The notes below the pieces were generated by a model. The model ran no database searches. It was not told the DNA's origin and saw only the letters and a list, made by a program, of their open reading frames with translations. Shown piece after piece: positions 36,159 through 51,200 of a DNA stretch of 64,000 nt. Source of the stretch: Amblyornis subalaris (taxonomy: Eukaryota > Chordata > Aves > Passeriformes > Ptilonorhynchidae). Both the position numbers and the translations under genes were made by a program. The stretch lies in assembly GCA_018881555.1 (NCBI GenBank), contig JACAXG010000054.1, positions 3,527,723 through 3,591,722 on the forward strand, read 5' to 3'. Each line of letters starts with the position of its first letter. Position 1 is the stretch's first letter.

Positions 36159-39100
36159 GGTGAAGTTTTCCTTTTGCCAAACCCATGAGCACTGTTAACN
36201 TTTATGGATTCTTTGCCACCTCAGTAAGTTAACTTCTGTCTGTCATCGCTCCCAACCCACTTTTACCTGCCACTCTCTGTGCAGGGGACTCAATGATTGG
36301 AAACTTTCTTACTGCCCTGCTGAGGTCTCTAATCGTGTCTTTCAGATAGTTATCTGCTTAATTTTCTGTCTGTTTGGTCTTACCTTTCCTTTTAGTTTTT
36401 TTTTTTAAAAGAAAACTGCTGATGCTAAGCATACAAGTAAATGAATATGTTTATTTAAAAAAAGAAAGAAGCAACAAGCCTCTACTGAGGCACCTGGGAT
36501 ATATTCTGTATCTACAACATTTTCCTGGAACAATATCATCATTATTATCTGTGATTTTATTTNTTTCAAATTCTCATACAAATTCCTTAGTATCCTTGAG
36601 GTATTGTTGTAATTTTGAATGGAATACCACAATGTAAAGAAAGAATGCCTTAAGTCTTACTTGCAGACTATTATTTAACTTTTGAACAGCTGGGCTCCTT
36701 CCCAGCTATGCAAAAGCCATATTCTGGCTCCCCACGAGCAGTAATGTGTATGTATCATGGCAAGTAAATTTAAATAGATAGAAAAGCAATATCTGAAATA
36801 TAAAGTTAGCATCCAACAGGAATATATATTGCCTTTAAGAAAAGGGTGAACCCTGTATACGCACCAGCCTTGGAGAATGGATTTTTTCACAGAAATAGCA
36901 TGTCATAAAAATGAAAAATATGTGAGTCATGACTAAGTGAAAAAAGTGATCTGGATGTGTTTGGGACAAACTTGCCTGTGATGAGAGCTTTTTTCATGCT
37001 CGACCATTTAACCCAGATTCCATATATTCACAGGGAAATGTAAGATTGTTCAGTGAATACACTGAAAGATGTGGGAGTCAGATGAATTAAGTAAATTGTG
37101 TCAGACTTCTGTGTGAAGTTCTCAGTCAGATATCAAAAAAATTTATTTCCTGCCTGGAAGCTAAATTGCAACATTTTGCTCCAGTGATTAGTTCCAGTGA
37201 CGAGAGAAAAGTTAGTTTCACCAATTTGAACTATAAGGTCCTGAAGGGAATGAACAGAAGGACTTGAAACCCTGCTGGATCTGTGGGAGAGTAAATAATT
37301 GCAAGACTCTGGGGCTACACACCAGGAATGTAATTGAATGCATCAACTTATCTCAGAAAGGATGACAAGAGTCCTTAAGAAGATAATGCATTTCAGATAT
37401 ACCTGTCGGAATTTCTAGAACAGTGAGATTGCCCCTGGCTGTGATTTGCTCTTTATGGATGAAGGTATGTGTATGCATTCTGCTGACTCTTTAAAGTGGT
37501 TTCAACATTTCTGCCTTTATATTTTAGAAAACTCTCCATGACTGAAGCTATCAAAGTCAGAATCAAAAACAATTAGCTAAGATGCTGCAATTCGGTATGC
37601 CCATAAATTAACTCATCGTGCTTTGATGTTCATATTGTGGCCCATATATTTTTTTTACCTCTTCTGCTTAGACTAATGCATTAATTTTATTATTTGAGAG
37701 TGGTTAGTAACTTATATTTATGTTCCCTGACAGACCTATTCCATATGCAATCACATTGAGTAATTTGATTGGAAAAATAAACAGGACAAAAAAGAGACGG
37801 AAGAGAAAGTTTGAAAATGTGAAAGAAAGGCAAAGGATGGATTGGAAGGAGCACAAACTATGAAGGAGAAAGGGAAAACTAAAACTGAAGAAAAGAAAGA
37901 GGTGAAGAAAGTCAGGATCAGATTCATTAGTAAGAGAGAAAGAAAAAAGTGTTCCAGGCATAGTCAGTGAAATAGAATCAGAGTCCAAGAAAAGCACATG
38001 GGAAAANTCTGAAAAGATATGCAAAGAGACAGAAAACCACAAAAGATCTTATTGAAAACAACTTTCATATGAAAGATGTAAATGTAAGATTTTGCAAAAA
38101 TTCACCTGAATGAGTTCTAAAACCAAAAGGGCTGGTCTGATAACCTTCATAATCTCTTTAGTATAAATTGATGTTTTTCCTGAGTGAGTCCCTGGTTTAA
38201 GACTTCTATGGAAAAAAAAAAAGAAAAATATCTTAATTTAAAATGTTCATAGTAGAAGCTCCCATAAAAGTCTTGCAAATTTTTTTTTCAGAGGTTTATT
38301 ACACTTACTTTTACCTCTCTTTCAGCCTCCAGTGATCTAAGTTCAATTTCATCTCAAAGCNCTATCAAGCAGAATTTGAAGAGTCCTCTGTCAAGTTTCT
38401 GTCCTTATGNGGTAATTAAGCTTAGATGAAGTAATTTCTATGATAATAAAATGTTTCAAGGTTTCTGGGTCTTGTTATAAGGCATGTTTTATGACCTTTT
38501 TCATGACTCCCTTCTTGCCTTCACTTTCATCCTGCCTGTTTGTTCATACCCTTGTTCAAATGGACACGGTTGTTTGGTAGCAGGTAGAGATTACAGTCTC
38601 TTGGGGGTTTTGCTAAGCATCTGCCAGCTTATACAACTAAAGACAGCATTAACCTTTTGGGAAATGATTCAGGTGCAGGCCAAATGCTGCTGAAGACAGC
38701 ACTGGGTCACTAGGATTTGGTTTACAAGCTAGAGGCAAGTGTGGCTATTGACCAAGCGAATTGAGGGAGAGGCAGTTCATGTTCATTTTCATGTGTACCT
38801 GTATACAACGCTGCCTTCCCCATGCTTTACCTAGATATTAATTTAGAAGTAGCAATGCTTGTCCTAGCAGTATGGCATTGGGACTTTATNCCTGAATTAG
38901 ATGCCTTTTCACTTGAGTGTTCCTTTTTGTTGGTGTCAGGCTGATGGGTAATCTACAGCATGGTATGGCATCAACACTATTCTCTTTGTCGACAAACTTT
39001 GGATTTCAGAATCAATTAGTCAAATTAGTTTGACCATAACTTTCTTTTTTTTCCCCCATAAGCTGATGCAAATCTGTAAGGGTAACTTTTCTTTGATGTA

Positions 39101-41040
39101 TTTAGCTGGTCTGGGTTCAGCCATCCATTTATTTAGGTCAGAATTCCTTATATCAGTCTGAAANACATAAAATTGAGCCACCTTAGCCTAGCTAGCTTCT
39201 AAAATGGATGCCACAATTGTCACATATCTCCAGTGCTCTGGATTCTCCAGAAGGTTTGGAAACCCACTGAAGGTCTCTGTTCCCGGCTCAGAATCCTCAC
39301 TGACTGCCGCTTCAAAGCTCCTCATATGGGGTCACATGTCCAGTCTTAGTCATCACTGCTTTTGTATCCTACAGAGTTATTATTAAATTACTGTCTTTGT
39401 CTTCTAGTATTTGTGTCGAATATTTCTGTCTTTCATTTAACTGCTGGTTTTATAATCCCTATTTGTGTAGCCATTAATGTCAACTGAATTTTTTTCTCTC
39501 AAATATAAATGTCTTTTGTTTTCCTTAGCTTCATTTGCCTGAGATTTTGTCTTTTCAGCTTTCTTTTTCTTTTGTGGATGAGTTCTCTACATCTGCAAGG
39601 CTTTAATAGTTATAATTTTAATTCCCAGTTAAGTAGATTGAGAAAACTGCTACCTTTTAAATTCTGCATACGTTCATGTCCTGTTAGCTGCCACTATCCT
39701 CTTTCTTCATGCCAAAATAAATCCTCAAGTATGATTTTACTGCAAAGATGTGCGTTGTATTTGGTAGCAAGATTATTTTTGTAACTCCTTGTCATACATT
39801 CCCTTAGTAGAGGATCCAGAGCTGATATTACACCTGCATTTCATAGGAAAGTAAGGGTGGAGAATTCTCAGGTTTGTGAGCTGAACGGCAAAAACCCTAA
39901 TGCCCNTGAAAACAAAACTATGGACTAAACATCCTTTTGCACTACAAAATCATGGGACAAGTTTCAGAACAGAATAAGAAGGAATAAGGAACTTTTGCAT
40001 AGAAACTTTGCTGCTGGAAGTATACAAACATGTCCTGGGAGGTGAACAAAGGTTTTCAGGCTCGCATGACAATGGGCTTAGGTGTGTGTGTTGCCCCCAG
40101 GTGAATATGGGAGCTATTCTTGTCTACCCTCCCTTAAAAAGACTGTGGTGCCAGACTCAGTGTTTCAAGGCTAGCATGGGAAGGGTAGGGACAAGGGGAA
40201 TAAGATGCACTCTGCTTGTTGCTGCCAGTTTGCTCCCCATCCACAGGAGGGAAAATTTGCTTTGTGTGTTGCTTTTGGCTACAAGAAGACTTGAAGGCAA
40301 GTCACTTGGCACAGAAAGTGCTCATTTGCACTCAGCAGGAGAGGGTTATGCTCTTACTGGCAAAAGCAAGGCAAACCCAAGGCAATTCTTAACTTCTGCT
40401 GTGAGATACACAGAATGAAATGCATGAGAAGCTTTGAGGTTTTCTTCTATTTCTTTCCAACATCAGCATCTGTTAATGCCTTAGGCTATTGTTTTAAAGG
40501 GAAAATTTATTGGCGTTTCTATTAATTTTTTATTTATTTCTGGTTTTGACCAAAAAAACCTCCACAAGACCAACCCGCAAATAAAGAGGTAGATTATAAA
40601 TGTGAGGCTCCTGCTGCTTGATATTGCCTATCTACAGAGTAATATTCCCACTAGTGAATCTCACAGGTAATTACAGAATGTAATTTTATGTGCAGATGAA
40701 TGTCCACTCTGCAGAAAACACAAGATAGGCTTCAGCTCCTCCCTCAAATTCCAGAACAACTCTTCAGTGGCAGACTGAGATGGACCGACCAGGCCTTCAT
40801 GTCTGTGTAGCAATTTTCATCTACACAAGTTGGGGTCTCAGCTCTCCCAGAACCAGAAACGACACTGCTGTTAACNATTGTTTCTTGACCACTTTGTCTG
40901 AAAAGTGAGATCAATAGAATATAGTAAGCAATTTTCATCCCTGGATGGATATGCAGCAAATAATTTATAAATGTACAGCACTCCAAGTACTCATGGACAT
41001 TGAAATGCTGACAGAATAGATAAGATGACACTGTAGGTCA
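36159..41040. other. Non-coding single-copy DNA
   Basis: AT-rich, with a purine-rich stretch at 37770-37960. A 136-codon plus-strand open frame at 40008-40418 has no recognisable domain and no splice or promoter context that supports it. Confidence 0.5.
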
Positions 41041-41400
41041 TCCAGCTTTGATAAATAAGCAGAACACCCTTAAGAAATGATAGCTGTTGGCCAGGGTAAA
41101 GTAGTCAGTCAAGCTCTGACTGCCAGAAGTTCAGCAAGCTATCACTTGATGAGAAGGCNTTGGTCACCAGATGAAGCTGACTAGGCAATCATTGACAAGG
41201 TTATAAAAGAGCCTCCTCTTTTAGTAAACCCATCGTCTGGAACAGCAGGAGGAGAACAGCAGAGATGATGCAGAGGNTGCAGTTAACCTTTATCTGGTGA
41301 AGTGTCTTCAGAGTGGGTGGAAAAGAGAAAGGAGGAACAGTCAGAGGTGTGTTTAGCTTCTGTTTCACTATTTAGTCTTTAGTATCTCTCTCAAGGAAAG
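41041..41400 (+). other. TATA-containing block, possible old LTR or promoter-like repeat
   Basis: TTATAAAAGAGCC at 41201-41213 is a good TATA-box match. It is preceded by about 150 bases of balanced composition and followed by a purine-rich stretch. Such a layout fits the U3/R part of an LTR, or a TATA promoter. No terminal TG/CA pair, poly(A) signal or following gene was found, so this stays tentative. Confidence 0.22.
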
Positions 41401-44400
41401 AATAGCTTTTCATAATTTCTATGCAAAACATATTTATGTGATGTGCTTTACTTCCTGTCTCTGAGGGGGTAACCGATGAACTTAAAGTCGCTTGGGACTT
41501 ATGCTGTGGATTCCCAAGTATCAATGCTGGACCTTAATCACCCCTGGAACTTTGGAGATCAGGCAGGAAGAGCACCCCATGTGTGCAAGCTTAGACACTT
41601 CCATGTGGTTATAAGGTCTGACTCCTCTAAATAAAAAACAAACAAAAAAATCAGTTACTCCTTGCCTATGGTCTAACTCCCACCAATGTCTTCTGTCTCA
41701 TTAGCTAAGGAGGATCAAAAAGGATCTCTGCATTGGGATTCAGGCTCAGTTGACTTCATTGGGAAAATGCATTTGCTTTTCAATTGAAAAGAGTGCTTAG
41801 TTTTGGTTCCCTTTCTCACAGTCAGCTAGCTATAAATATAAGGTTTCTTTCAGCTGAAAACCAGGAGGTGTTTCCCTGAATTAGGATGGTTGCAGTAGTT
41901 TAAATTCCTTTGTGGAAACTGAATTGTTTTAGCCCAGATTCCACTTCAGATTAACATCACTGAAAGCAATATTCAAGCTTAGTTTGTATTAATACGAGAA
42001 TAGCCCTTGTGACTATCCCTGAATAAAACACTCTGCTGAAAGCATACCAAGAACTCAGCAGCCTTTGACGAGCAAAGCCAAAAATACAGCAGCAGCTGTC
42101 CCATTGATCAGTGTGTACTTATTCAAAGCTGCGCAGAACATATATTTTGTACAGAAACAACCATTTCCCAGTTTATTCACAATTATGTGGGGGAGTTGGG
42201 TAAACTTTGAAATGTGTGCTTAGAAATAAGCCCCCTTGCTCCCAGAGTGCAGCATTCCTGATAAATAATTAATTGAAGATTAAGTTCTACATCTTGAAAA
42301 TATGACAATTTTGCAGGAGCTGACCATTATACACATCCNGGGTTACTTCTATGTCTGTGCCATTTGCTTAAGCAGTCACTGTTTTGAATTCAGATCACGT
42401 TATGTGTTCTGGGATCAGTATCTTTTCTAACCTTATTATGCAATTACCTTCTTGACTGCCACACAAGGAAAAATAAGTTACATTTTTGAGCAGAGGCACC
42501 NACCAAAACTTGCAGATCTCAGGATTGAAATATAGTTCTGTTATTACAAATATACTTTGCATTAATTTTCCTTTGCTTTCCTTTGCACAGGGATTTTTGT
42601 CAGCCTCTGGGCATCTTGTTCGTTCTGCTTACTGATAACAACTGTTTCTTGCATGTGACTTCTCTTTTTAAACATCTATTTAAAAAACATTNTTTATCTC
42701 CCCAAAATAACTGTTTTCTTACCTATTAGGATTTAGTGTTTATTGCTTTGTCCAGTGTTTCTGCTGTCTTTATTTCTTTTGAAGAACCATCTTTTTCCAT
42801 GGTTGAAAGGAGAGGGGAGGGCAGGATGGTCAACTACAGTATTTTCCATTTCGTTTATTTGGTCAGAATTCCCTCTTAAACATTTCTTTCTGCCTCCTAT
42901 AAGTATCAGTTGTTACAAAGAAAATACAGGCTGTGTGATGATGAAGATGTAAACACGTGTCCAGTGGCCTCCAATGGATGATCAGGAATGTACTTTACCA
43001 CAGGTGCTAAAGGAACAGCCCATCACCTATTAGTAATGCCTGTGGCCTCAGACTTGTGCACTTCTCCAATTTTCTTCTTTTTTTTGAAGTCTCTGCTAAA
43101 AACACAGAAGATAATCCATGATTTTGATAATTATGCTCCTTTTTTTCCCCANCAATTATCCCTTAACCTAAAATATTTGTGCATGAGCCTATAAACCTAT
43201 ATCTGCCAGCAGAACCCACAGCTGGTTNGTGCAAATGAGGGGCAGATCTCATTGAAGTCAATAGGGCTGTGGTATNCAATATCTCAGTTTCTATGCACAA
43301 ATGACTGTAAACACCCTAGTGTTACATCAAGGACTCCTCAGGCTTTACTTAATCTTTTTTGTTTCAAAAGATTAAGTCTGTTCCCAGCTCAGCTGAATCA
43401 AAACCTTTAAGCTACTCCTTTTGGAACCCTCAAGGACCTGAAGGATAAATAGCTTTTAGTTCTGGTAACTCAAGGGTGATGATCAGCTCTTTCAAAGACT
43501 GTGTGACAGTGCGGAAAATGTCTCTATTCAGTCAATTCCAAAATTATCTGCTTGTCTGGAAAATAAAAACCAGCCTCCAAATGTATTGAGAAATGATGAA
43601 AATACTTTGGGTTAAAAAGGATAAATGTTGGATTCACAGTAGAGTAAGGTCAGAGTGTTTACTCAGGGGGGCTGTGGTANTGTCTGAAGTCTTAAAGTTG
43701 ATGTTACAATTCGTGTCCAATGTNGGTGCAATATATGCACTGCAATAGTATATGAAATAAAAATATGTGCAACATTATATGGTAGATGTTCCAATTTGCT
43801 CTTAGTAAGCAGGTAAGCTATAAAGAATCTGTTCATAATAGGTTCTGGGATCTATATACATTTCTTAGCTTTTAANCTGAAAGACTAAAAAGCATTTTGA
43901 AGATTGATGCATGTATGTATCACAATGGAAGACTGCCATAAAGAATGGGACAATTTGATTAAATGACAGAAAAGGTTCTGTGCAGTCAGAAGACCTGATC
44001 TCCTTATTTATATTAAATACTTGCTTTATGTTGACTTATCTTTTTCGGTCTTTCCAGACTAAATGGTGTTAGCAGGTATTTATCTTTNCTAATTCAAATG
44101 CATTATTCAAAATTAACTTCTTTTTCCATCTGCAAAGCTCCTTCTGTCTTATCCTGAATTACCCCATCATGCTGTCATTGAGTTGGAGATATTTCTTGCT
44201 TTGTATTGTTCATTTATCTCTAAAGTCTATTTCCTTTTGTTTGTTATGACTGGTTGGGGTTTTTTTTTTGTGCTGTTGCTTCTGAGTTTCTGCCTTACTT
44301 CACTTGCTTTACCTTTTTTAGCTGATAATTTNGGTGACCAGTTCTAGAATCGAACAGTCAAAACTCTTTTACTATCTACCTAGGAATTTAGTTTTCTATT

Positions 44401-47400
44401 TGTTTGAAATTTCTGGAATAACTCTAAATGAATGCACTCATGACTCCCAGCTCCCTGGTTTAGCCCAAATGCATTTCTTTGATGTCTCCTTCATCCTTAG
44501 CTTAACTAAGGCTTTCTACAACAGTGTCGTGTAGAACCTGTATGATGCAATATGTTACGTGGAGCATGGCAGTGGAACCAGGAAACACCAAACTTAGGGT
44601 TTGTTTGAAACTCTTTGTTCCAGCTGCAGGTGACCTATTCAGGGCTAGAGAAAGGTAGCACTCGTACTTTAGGGCACAGGCCTATGTTCTGAGTCCTTTT
44701 CCTGCCTCTGCGTAGCAAGTGTGTGCACTGCCGCATTCTTCAGGCTTGTTGCAGAGGTGCAGAACAGCTGTGTGTTCATAGACAACAGCTGTTGTCATGG
44801 ATCCTGCCTGATCATCCTGCTTGCTGTGATTGTGTGTGGAAGTGTTCCCCTGCATGTCCGTTTGATGACTGTGACATCTTCCTGCGTCTCCATCTGCATG
44901 GGATCCAGACTCTGTGCAAGACTCCAAAGGCAGCTATCCTTTAGAAACAAGAAATGGTGTCCATTTCCTTCAGAGTGCTGTAAAAGTTGAAACTCTAGGA
45001 AAGTTGAAATCTCCTAGGAAGCAGAAGGCCAAGGTAAAGTTTCTTTTGCATTCAGGACAGCAGTGTATCACTTAGCACAGATGAGAACAGAATCTCTTTT
45101 TCCTTCGTAAGTCTTCTGNGAACATGACATTTTTTGGGTCAGAGGGAACAAGATAAAGGAAGACTGCATCACACACTCCTCTGGGAGAGGAGATTTCTGG
45201 GTGTTAGTCCCTACTCTTGTTAAAATTTCTATTTTTTTATGCATTGACTGAGAAGAGAAATTCCTTCCCTGACTTTTGAGGATTAAAAGTGTTGGCTTTT
45301 GTTTATGCTTTGNTTTCTGCTGTTATGGCTAACTCCATTGTTGTGTTCAGTCATCCTCCACTGCATTATCCGCAGCACCCAAAGGGAGAAATTGCAATTA
45401 CTTGAATCCTGTTAGTGAGTGCTTTTGACACAGTCATAACCTAGCAAGCAGACTAGTCAGGAGACCTGCAGAATNCAACTTGTGCACAACAAAGGCAGAA
45501 CACAGTTTTGAACAGCAATAGTTAGCCTGAGGCTTGCATGTGCTTTTCAGGATACCCTTGGCCACAGTCCACTGTATGTAGACTGAAGATCTGTGGGACC
45601 ATGAGTAAATTTTTCCTGGCCCACTTTCTGTGGAAATGAAGGTGCAGTAGGGAGAATTATTATGCAGTGGGATTTTGCCCAAGTGTAGGATGAGGGGTTA
45701 TCAGGCGTGCATCCAGGCCTCTGAAGCTGGGTTGCACTCGATAGTCACAGCTATGAATGAAGGAGGGAACAGAGGGCTACAGCTGTCACATGATGCATTC
45801 AGTTAAAAAAAAAAAAAATTCTTAATTTTTAATAAAATGTAAGTCCCAACACATTTTGNTGCTCAGCTTCTCATTATCTAATGACAGTTGTTTGGAGAGA
45901 GACAACTTGTTCTGGTCTGCCCTGACCCAGTGGCCCTGCTTGTACTTTCACAGAGGAGTTCAAATCTCTGTGTGCCTGTGATGTTGCTCTCCCTGTGCAT
46001 TTCCCTCTTAGAGACCAGGAGGTAACAGCACACAGTTGGGCAGGCAGTGGAAGCCCTCTCTCCTGGGATTTTCAATATGACTGTTGCAGGCAGTAGTGTT
46101 GGCACTCTCCCATTACAACAGGACAGTGGCAAGTTCAAAAGTTGAGCCTGAGGCTCTGTGCAACAGAAGGCCTCATGAGTCCCACAGTTGATCATATTTT
46201 TGAATGACTGGCATATACGAGTCTGGTGAATTGTGTCACTTTTTGTCATNTTTGAGTGATAAATATTTCCAGATTCAAGATAACAACCTTCCATAATCCT
46301 GTTTACTCTGTTAAAAGGAGCTGTGTGTTTTTCCAAATTAGTGAAAAGCCATGTTTTGTCTGTGGATGTGCAAAATAGATTCAGTTTTAGGTTTTCTTCC
46401 GAAGAAATGCTATTATATACCTAAACTTGTCTGCTCACTGTGAAGCTTGTTCTTGGTGGCTTACTGTCATCCTTCTCTGTTCCTGTGATAAGTGGAAACT
46501 TAACTGCACCTTAGTCCTTGTGCTCTGTTACCCTCAGCAGCCAGAATCTTTGCTGTCATTCACACCACCTCACTTTGCACTTTGCCAGGATACACATACA
46601 AACTGCAAATTGAACACGGTTTTGGGAGAAGAAGAAATGGTGAACAAAAGAAATAAAACTAAGCTACTTTTATCACATCACTAGCAAAAGGTTATGGGGA
46701 AAAAAGGCAAAAGGAAGTGCAGAACAGGTTTGGTTCCAAGATCCACTCATACTGACAAGTTTTTTTTGAGACTTAGAGAAAGTCTTTAACTTGTCTTGAG
46801 TTGCAGCTGTAATCACAACTATAAATAACTGTTTAAAAATCAATTCCATTAAAATCTCACATATATGGAAAGGAAGAAAAATGTTCTTTTGCATTTCTAC
46901 CTTACATGGGAGTAAAACTGAAATATGAGCAAGCAAGCAATTTATAACACTTCATCATGTTGATCTGAAAATGTCTCAGTACATGGGGATTCTGTGTCAC
47001 CCAAAAGAAAATCTGCTTCCACAAACAAGATAAATCAAAGAAATGCCAAACTGAAGATAAGTAAACAGAGCATTCTCACAAAGATTTCCAAGTGTCCAAG
47101 GGAGATGGATGCTTATAATGTGTGATTCTGCACTAAGAAAAATGAAAAAATCAAGGGGCATAAAGGAAGCAAGCACATGTTCTGCGGTACCAAAGAGAAG
47201 AAATGAAGGTTGTTTAGAATTTGGCTACCAAGTCAAGTCAGAAAAGAACTCCTGACAATGGTGCATATCAAACTGATGGGAGAGCTTCAGAAGGCATCTT
47301 AAAGATCACAACTCTTTTCAGGGGGGAAGAAAGGGTGGCAGCTTGAGACGTGTAATTTAGATTCACTGAGAAATGCATCCCTTTAATGTTTCCTCCTCTT

Positions 47401-48104
47401 AATAAGTAGTATTTATCAATAAATAGCATTGGGACTGTGAATTTCTGGTGCATCTTAACTATTTATGAAGGAGAAAAGAAAAAAGAAAATGTGTGCATGA
47501 TATTTCTTGATTTCTGTAAATAGGAAACTTTGACAGGTGTGAGGACTGACATACGTGCCTACATCTGGAGTGCTATCTTTTAAGTGAAATGATGAAGTAG
47601 GACACTCATGCAGTTGTAAAAAAAGATGAGGTTCCTATCTGACAAGAAATGCAATGGATTCATTTCCTATAAATACTTTTTATAGCTGCTTCATCTGGGT
47701 TGTTTATAAATNAATCAGATTTTATATAAAGACTGTAGGTTTCAGGTACTATCTGTTCCCTTCTAAAGAGATTTCAGTTAAGAGGTCTGGATCTCAAAAA
47801 AAGGAAATTGAAAACCAGATGAAGTTTCTTATCATAGCAGCAATCCGAAGGGAACTGCTTTTCTCCTGTATTAACTGGTCAACTTAACCTGCTATTCAAG
47901 TTGGCAGCATACACAGGGTGTATGTGTGCTGCCTTTTCTTTTTCAGTAATAAATATCCATCTTCTGGGTTGCCAGCAACAAGGACAGTCAGATTCTTGGA
48001 GGTTCATATTTGAAGGATAACAGGCTGTGGATACAACTTTGGACATAGGATTTTTTTACTTCCCCTTTTCCTGAGAATGAGATGCTCCATCCCGAGGTCT
48101 TTTC
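41401..48104. other. Non-coding single-copy DNA
   Basis: No gene or transposon was recognised. It contains an A14 run at 45805-45818. The minus-strand open frame of 152 codons at 45878-46336 is the longest outside repeats, but shows no domain and no start or splice context. A GC-richer patch at 44690-44950 is open on both strands. Confidence 0.5.
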
Positions 48105-48218
48105 AAAATGCCATTTTAGAATATCTTGTGAAATCTGCTTTTATTAGACCCACTATGGGCAGGTGATTGGACTGAATAAGTCAAGGAGGTTCCCTTACAA
48201 TCTGCATAGTTCTGTAAC
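48105..48218 (+). mobile_element. Old CR1 3' end, plus strand
   Basis: The run GGGCAGGTGATTGGACTGAA, then AGTCAAGGAGGTTCCCTTAC, then GCATAGTTCTGTAAC follows the order of an old CR1 3' UTR end: GGGCAGGGGATTGGACT, GATGACCT, AGGAGGTCCCTTCC, then TAGTTCTGTGATT. It is diverged, and only about 110 bases remain. Confidence 0.6.
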
Positions 48219-51200
48219 TGCTAATAAAGAATTAAGTATGGGAAAGTTACAATAATTTACCTGAATCAAATGATGGAACCCCTTTTTTAAAAATATTCTA
48301 TGACATCTGAAAAATGTTTTGTTTAATAATGTACTAAAGCTTTCCTTTACAAAAAGCAAGTCATTAATTTTATTATAGTGCAACTTTCCATTGTAACAAA
48401 AGAATCAGTGACAGTTCCCTGGAACGGGGAAAAGTAATTAAAACATTTGTTTTTCTAGTTAAAGAATCTGAGAGTCAATGTAATTACTGACAAAATGTCT
48501 GTCTAGCTCTGCACTGCCATGCTGAAAGTGGTAAATAAGAATATGAGGACAAATGCCTGCAGGGAGGGTGTCATCGCTCAATGTAGAAGTGTTGTCTTAA
48601 AAGGTTTTNTTTCTTATGTATGTTCAGTCACTCTCTGAACTCACGTAAAACTTTAACATTCACAGTTTCCTAGAGTGAGAAATTTACAGCTTATTGCACA
48701 TTATGTGAAGAGTCACCTCTCTTTAGATGTTTTGGACACAGTAACTGAAATTTCNCTAAATGGCATCCGGTTTTTGTACTATTTTCCTTTGGGTAAGTAC
48801 CTTTCCCATAACATCTGGNTTTGCAGATCTCTTTTGTCTAGCTTATCAGCCATCTTTGTTTCTGGGTAAGTTGTTCTAGGTTATTCTTTATGTAAATATC
48901 CACATATGTGTGTGTGATGTCTTGGGAAAGACGGTGACCGCAGCTGTGAGGTGGTATTGATGTCTACTCAACAACAGAAAGACTGATTTGAGTAGGTTGA
49001 ATTCCCAGAAGCCAGTAGCTGCCAATAGATTTGTATTTATTTTTTGAAGCCTGGCAGGAGGTATTCCCCAACCCATGAGCCTACTAATCTTATTTCATTG
49101 TGAGAGTTCTTCTGTGTTAGTACAATCTACCATCTCTGAGGAACCATTAAATACTTCATGTGCTGGTTTCACAGTGGTGGTCTTTGCTCTACAGCACCAA
49201 ACAGGCTTCCCTGTAAACTAAAGAAATGCTTGTTTATCATGAATTAAGGAATCAAAGTAAAAATTTGATACATAGATTGGAAAAAAAGAAATCAAAAGTA
49301 AACAAAATGAGACTTTACTCTGTGCTTACGAATAAGATTCCTTTCTAGCATTTTTTGTGTCTCTGTTAAAGTGTTTGTCTCATTTCCTCCTCCTTTGATC
49401 TGTCTTTTCTCCNTTTTTTTTTCTCCCCCCTTGTCAAAGCTTTCCCTCTCACTCCTTTCCTGTGTTGTGCCTTAACCTACATATCCCATCACTCATGCAA
49501 TGGGTAGAGTGGACATCTCAACTAAATCTTGAATCTCTTAGTGTCATCCCAGTACTGTCTCTCTTATTTATTACAGCAGAGACAATTTTTCTAAACATGG
49601 TTCTTTTTAGCAGCCCTCCTTAGGGACTGGGTCTCCAGTTTAGCTTTTTCTCTTTCTTATCCCTGCATGATGAATGCAAGCAGCTAAAACATACTAATGA
49701 GTTTTGTAGGCAAAGGGCATGCCAAATCTGTGATCCATTACAGCTTTGATNAACATTACTGCTTATACTGCAGTTAGCTAAAATGTGAAGCACTATGACT
49801 CCCGAAATAAACAGGAGGTTTCTGAAAGCTTTTTTTCTTTCTGAAAGCAAAATATAATAATTCTGTAACAGTAGAGCACATAGAAATTGAGTGCCTTTCT
49901 CTGGAGATCATGATTTTTATTTTTCAGGATTGGATGCATGATTAAAAAGCATGTCTTTTGGCAGATAATGATGAAATCTGAACTGGTTTTTTTGTTTGAT
50001 TGGTTTTGGTGTNNTTTTTTTTTTTGTCATTGAGCAAAAAAACTGTAATGGTCTTTAAGAGCAAAGGAAATATAATTTCTTTAGTTGGCTCAAGCTCATC
50101 AAGGGAGTGCCACAGGACAAGATGGATGAGGGGAGCAGTAATGAGATACATGGATGTTTATTTCCAGGTCACTTACTTGAATCTGATCCAGGTCAATACC
50201 ACCTGAAACTTCTTGCAAATTGGCAGCTGTTTAGTTAAACGTGAAATGGCTTGGCATTGCCTCTACTACATTATAATTTCTTTATCTTCCTTAATTTTTG
50301 AAGCTGGAATTGCAAACATTGAAAAAATAAAAGCAACTGTTGGTATAAGTTTTCTGCAGTTGAATGGATGCCAATGTTTTATCAGAGAAGCAATTCTCTC
50401 AGCAAGCACTATCTGCAAGATTGAGACTGCAGCCAGGTCCTAANACCCCTGCAGATATGGGGATTTTTTAATTGCTTGGCTAAACAACTCCTAACCATAG
50501 GGTGAGACACCATTTGACATGGTTTTTTTTTTTTTTTGGAAAGTGGATAGATAAGATCCTCAGCAGCTGCAAGCGTGTTCTCCATGTGGGTGCTNTCTGG
50601 ACCACCATTTCCTGTGAACCCTCTAGGGACACTATCCCCTGACACAAAGCTCTGCCCCTTATTCTCATAGCATAAAGCTTAGCTGTTCTCAGAGTCCTCT
50701 TTCCAAAGTGTTTTCAAGACTTCAAGGTATCTCGGTGTTCTTTCTCTGGGCACGGTTTCCTTGAAATCCTATTTGCATTCATCAAACGGTTACCAAGTTG
50801 GTGATGTCTGGAATAAAATTTTATTTCACTGGAAAATTTCTGGCCAGTTGTTCTCCCAACAACCTCTGTTTCTAAAGCTGCCTGTATGAAGCTCTAATCT
50901 CTCTGAAACTAAAGAACCTAGATGATGGATGACTACAAAATGGTGGAACTACTACAGTGTGTGCTAATCTTCTTGGCTTAAACACTAGTCCTTGACATAT
51001 CACATCCTCTAGCCATCATCTGGTAACTGCCTATTTTTGCTCTCTGTTTCGATTGTGAGCTCTTTCAGGCGTAGATGTCTGCAGCATTTTTCACACTCAG
51101 CACTTTTTAGAACTTTAATAATTGCCCTTGTTACTTCCATGGAAGTCTTGTGACTAAAAGGAGAGAAGGTTTTGCTCCAGCTTTGTGCTCCAACTCTGAC

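Noticed and set aside
40008..40418. 136-codon plus-strand open frame
   Set aside because: No recognisable domain; the reading resembles random translation.
45878..46336. 152-codon minus-strand open frame
   Set aside because: No domain, signal peptide, splice context or codon pattern. Length is within chance for six frames over 64 kb.
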